Below, piece after piece: positions 4,861 to 5,805 of a DNA stretch of 5,805 nucleotides. The stretch is from Candidatus Omnitrophota bacterium (GTDB lineage: Bacteria > Omnitrophota > Gorgyraeia > Velamenicoccales > Velamenicoccaceae), in contig JAQUOM010000098.1 in the NCBI GenBank assembly GCA_028717105.1, positions 1-5,805 of the forward strand, written 5' to 3'. Position 1 is the stretch's first letter. Each line of letters opens with the position of its first letter. Made by a program: the position numbers and the translations under genes. Under the pieces are notes generated by a model, which saw only the letters and a program-made list of their open reading frames with translations, was not told the origin of the DNA and made no database searches.

Positions 4861-5805
4861 TAAAGAGGTTGCTATCAAGCGCTCTGATTTTTCGATATTG
4901 TGCCTGCAGGGGTTTTGCATCGCATTTAACGTGGCGTCGGTGTCGGCCATCGTGCCGGCCATCGCTTCGGATTTCGGCATCTCTGATTTTGTGGCGGGCC
5001 GCATCAACTGGGCCTACATGCTGCCTTACGGCATCATGGCGCTTCTCTACGGCCCCTTGACGCGCGTTTTTGAGAATCGGCATATCGCCGTGGCGAGCCT
5101 GTTGTGTTTTTCGGTTTTCAGTTTTTTGTCCGGGATCGCCGCCGATATCTCACAGCTCTTTGTCTACAGGTTCCTTGTCGGGATTTTTGCCGCGGCCATC
5201 ACGCCGTTGTCGCTGATCTATATCGCGGACCACGCCCCGCAAGACGGCAGGGGCAAGGCCGTCGGTTTATTCTTCAGCGCGACTTTTATCGCGGACTTAA
5301 GCGGGCTTTTTTTGAGCGGCATCATCCCTTGGCGGGCCATGTTTTTTATCCCGGCCGTCCTGGGCGCCCTCACGGCTTTTCTGACGGCGCGCCATTTTCC
5401 GGCGACGCTCGCCGGAAAGGACCAAGTGGGCGTGCGGTATGCCGAGGCCTTTCGGGACCGTCGGATCCTGGCGGCCTTTGCCTATATCTTTTTGATCAGC
5501 ATGCTTTACCACGGCGTGCGGCAGTGGCTGGGGGTGTATTTTGCGCAGGAGCTGGGCCTGCGCCAGTTCCTTGTATCGATGGTGCTGACCATGGCGAGTA
5601 TTGCCGGCATCTTCGGTGAGGCGCTGGGAGGGTTTTTGTCCGACCGCCAGGGGCGCATCCCGACGCTCAAGATGGGCTTGTTTCTGATGATCCTGTCGTT
5701 AGGGATCCTTATCTTTTTTAAGGCCGTGGCCGCCCTGTTCGTCATCTTGCTCGTCTGGGGGCTGGGATGGACGATGAATCACGCAGGGCTCTCGACGCAT
5801 TTAAC
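4811..5805 (+). CDS. MFS transporter, 3' end outside window (candidate polyketide exporter; start uncertain)
   Basis: A reading frame beginning at ATG 4811 stays open to the right edge (331 codons) and encodes a polytopic membrane protein. About ten hydrophobic helices are visible, for example at 29-51, 65-85, 92-111 and 116-138, so two of the usual twelve are probably missing off the edge. The loop after the eighth helix carries the major facilitator motif GGFLSDRQGR (273-282, Asp278, Arg279, Gly281, Arg282). The equivalent N-half loop (GPLTRVFENR, 81-90) is degenerate. The YRFLVGIFAAAITPL stretch is typical of the fourth helix. Residues 1 to about 16 are encoded by the repeat element and look non-native, so the real start may be ATC 4874, which has an AAGAGG ahead of it; TTG 4898 would cut into the first helix. 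Placed 45 bp after the aromatase on the same strand, it may export the polyketide or give self-resistance. Substrate cannot be read from the sequence. Confidence 0.85.
   Translation, partial: MSKVHGFVISIFDICKFKEVAIKRSDFSILCLQGFCIAFNVASVSAIVPAIASDFGISDFVAGRINWAYMLPYGIMALLYGPLTRVFENRHIAVASLLCFSVFSFLSGIAADISQLFVYRFLVGIFAAAITPLSLIYIADHAPQDGRGKAVGLFFSATFIADLSGLFLSGIIPWRAMFFIPAVLGALTAFLTARHFPATLAGKDQVGVRYAEAFRDRRILAAFAYIFLISMLYHGVRQWLGVYFAQELGLRQFLVSMVLTMASIAGIFGEALGGFLSDRQGRIPTLKMGLFLMILSLGILIFFKAVAALFVILLVWGLGWTMNHAGLSTHL
4863..4868 (+). promoter_or_regulatory. Possible ribosome-binding site for a non-ATG transporter start
   Basis: AAGAGG at 4863-4868 is five bases before the in-frame codon ATC 4874, where the encoded sequence becomes a typical transporter N-terminus (I/M-K-R-S-D-F then the first membrane helix). 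No ATG, GTG or TTG is in frame at a suitable distance, so an AUC start, or a base change from ATG, is implied. Confidence 0.35.

Noticed and set aside
5104..5619. 171-codon open frame on + inside the transporter region
   Set aside because: It is a shadow frame. It gives an Arg/Pro/Gly-rich composition without domains, whereas the overlapping frame from 4811 encodes a clear multi-helix MFS protein open across the whole stretch.
1..5805. CRISPR array, tRNA, rRNA, insertion sequence or attachment site
   Set aside because: No regularly spaced direct repeats, tRNA cloverleaf-like segments, transposase coding sequence or flanking target duplications were seen.

Overview
The window is a single-strand (+) gene cluster for an aromatic, type II (dissociated, iterative) polyketide synthase. 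In order it holds the tail of an unrelated small protein (1-108), a catalytically complete ketosynthase KS-alpha (185-1450), a KS-beta/chain-length-factor-like partner (1450-2685), an acyl carrier protein (2759-2992), a small two-helix membrane protein of unknown role (3027-3419), a metal-dependent 'putative cyclase' of the HxGTHxDxPxH family (3416-4252), a monodomain TcmN/WhiE-type polyketide aromatase/cyclase (4322-4765), and an MFS transporter that runs off the right edge (about 4811 to beyond 5805).

The genes are closely packed. KS-alpha and KS-beta overlap by one base (TAATG), and the membrane protein and cyclase overlap by four (ATGA). The other gaps are 34 to 76 bp, so the run from KS-alpha to the aromatase looks like one operon. 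No gene-free stretch exceeds 300 bases. The intergenic gaps hold a perfect 22-bp palindrome (135-156), an AT-rich spacer (2686-2758), a hairpin spanning the cyclase stop codon (4235-4270), an 8-bp inverted repeat overlapping the aromatase ribosome-binding site (4278-4311), and an imperfect inverted-repeat element with internal repeats (about 4771-4860) before the transporter.

Inferred pathway: KS-alpha/KS-beta builds a poly-beta-ketone chain on the ACP, the aromatase and the cyclase fold and close rings, and the transporter may export the product. The window has no ketoreductase, acyltransferase, phosphopantetheinyl transferase or tailoring oxygenase, so an unreduced aromatic core is the simplest guess, provided the cluster does not continue outside.

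The most unusual point is the KS-beta. All three positions of the thiolase-fold catalytic triad are replaced (Cys to Arg162, His to Asp302, His to Asn339), and Arg is not the Gln typical of actinobacterial chain-length factors.

Host: clear Shine-Dalgarno sites, GC content by eye in the mid-50s percent, moderately Lys-rich proteins, and palindromic or low-complexity intergenic repeats do not look like a high-GC Streptomyces. They suggest a Gram-negative or uncultivated-phylum bacterium, possibly Omnitrophota-like. That assignment is an impression, not shown by the sequence.
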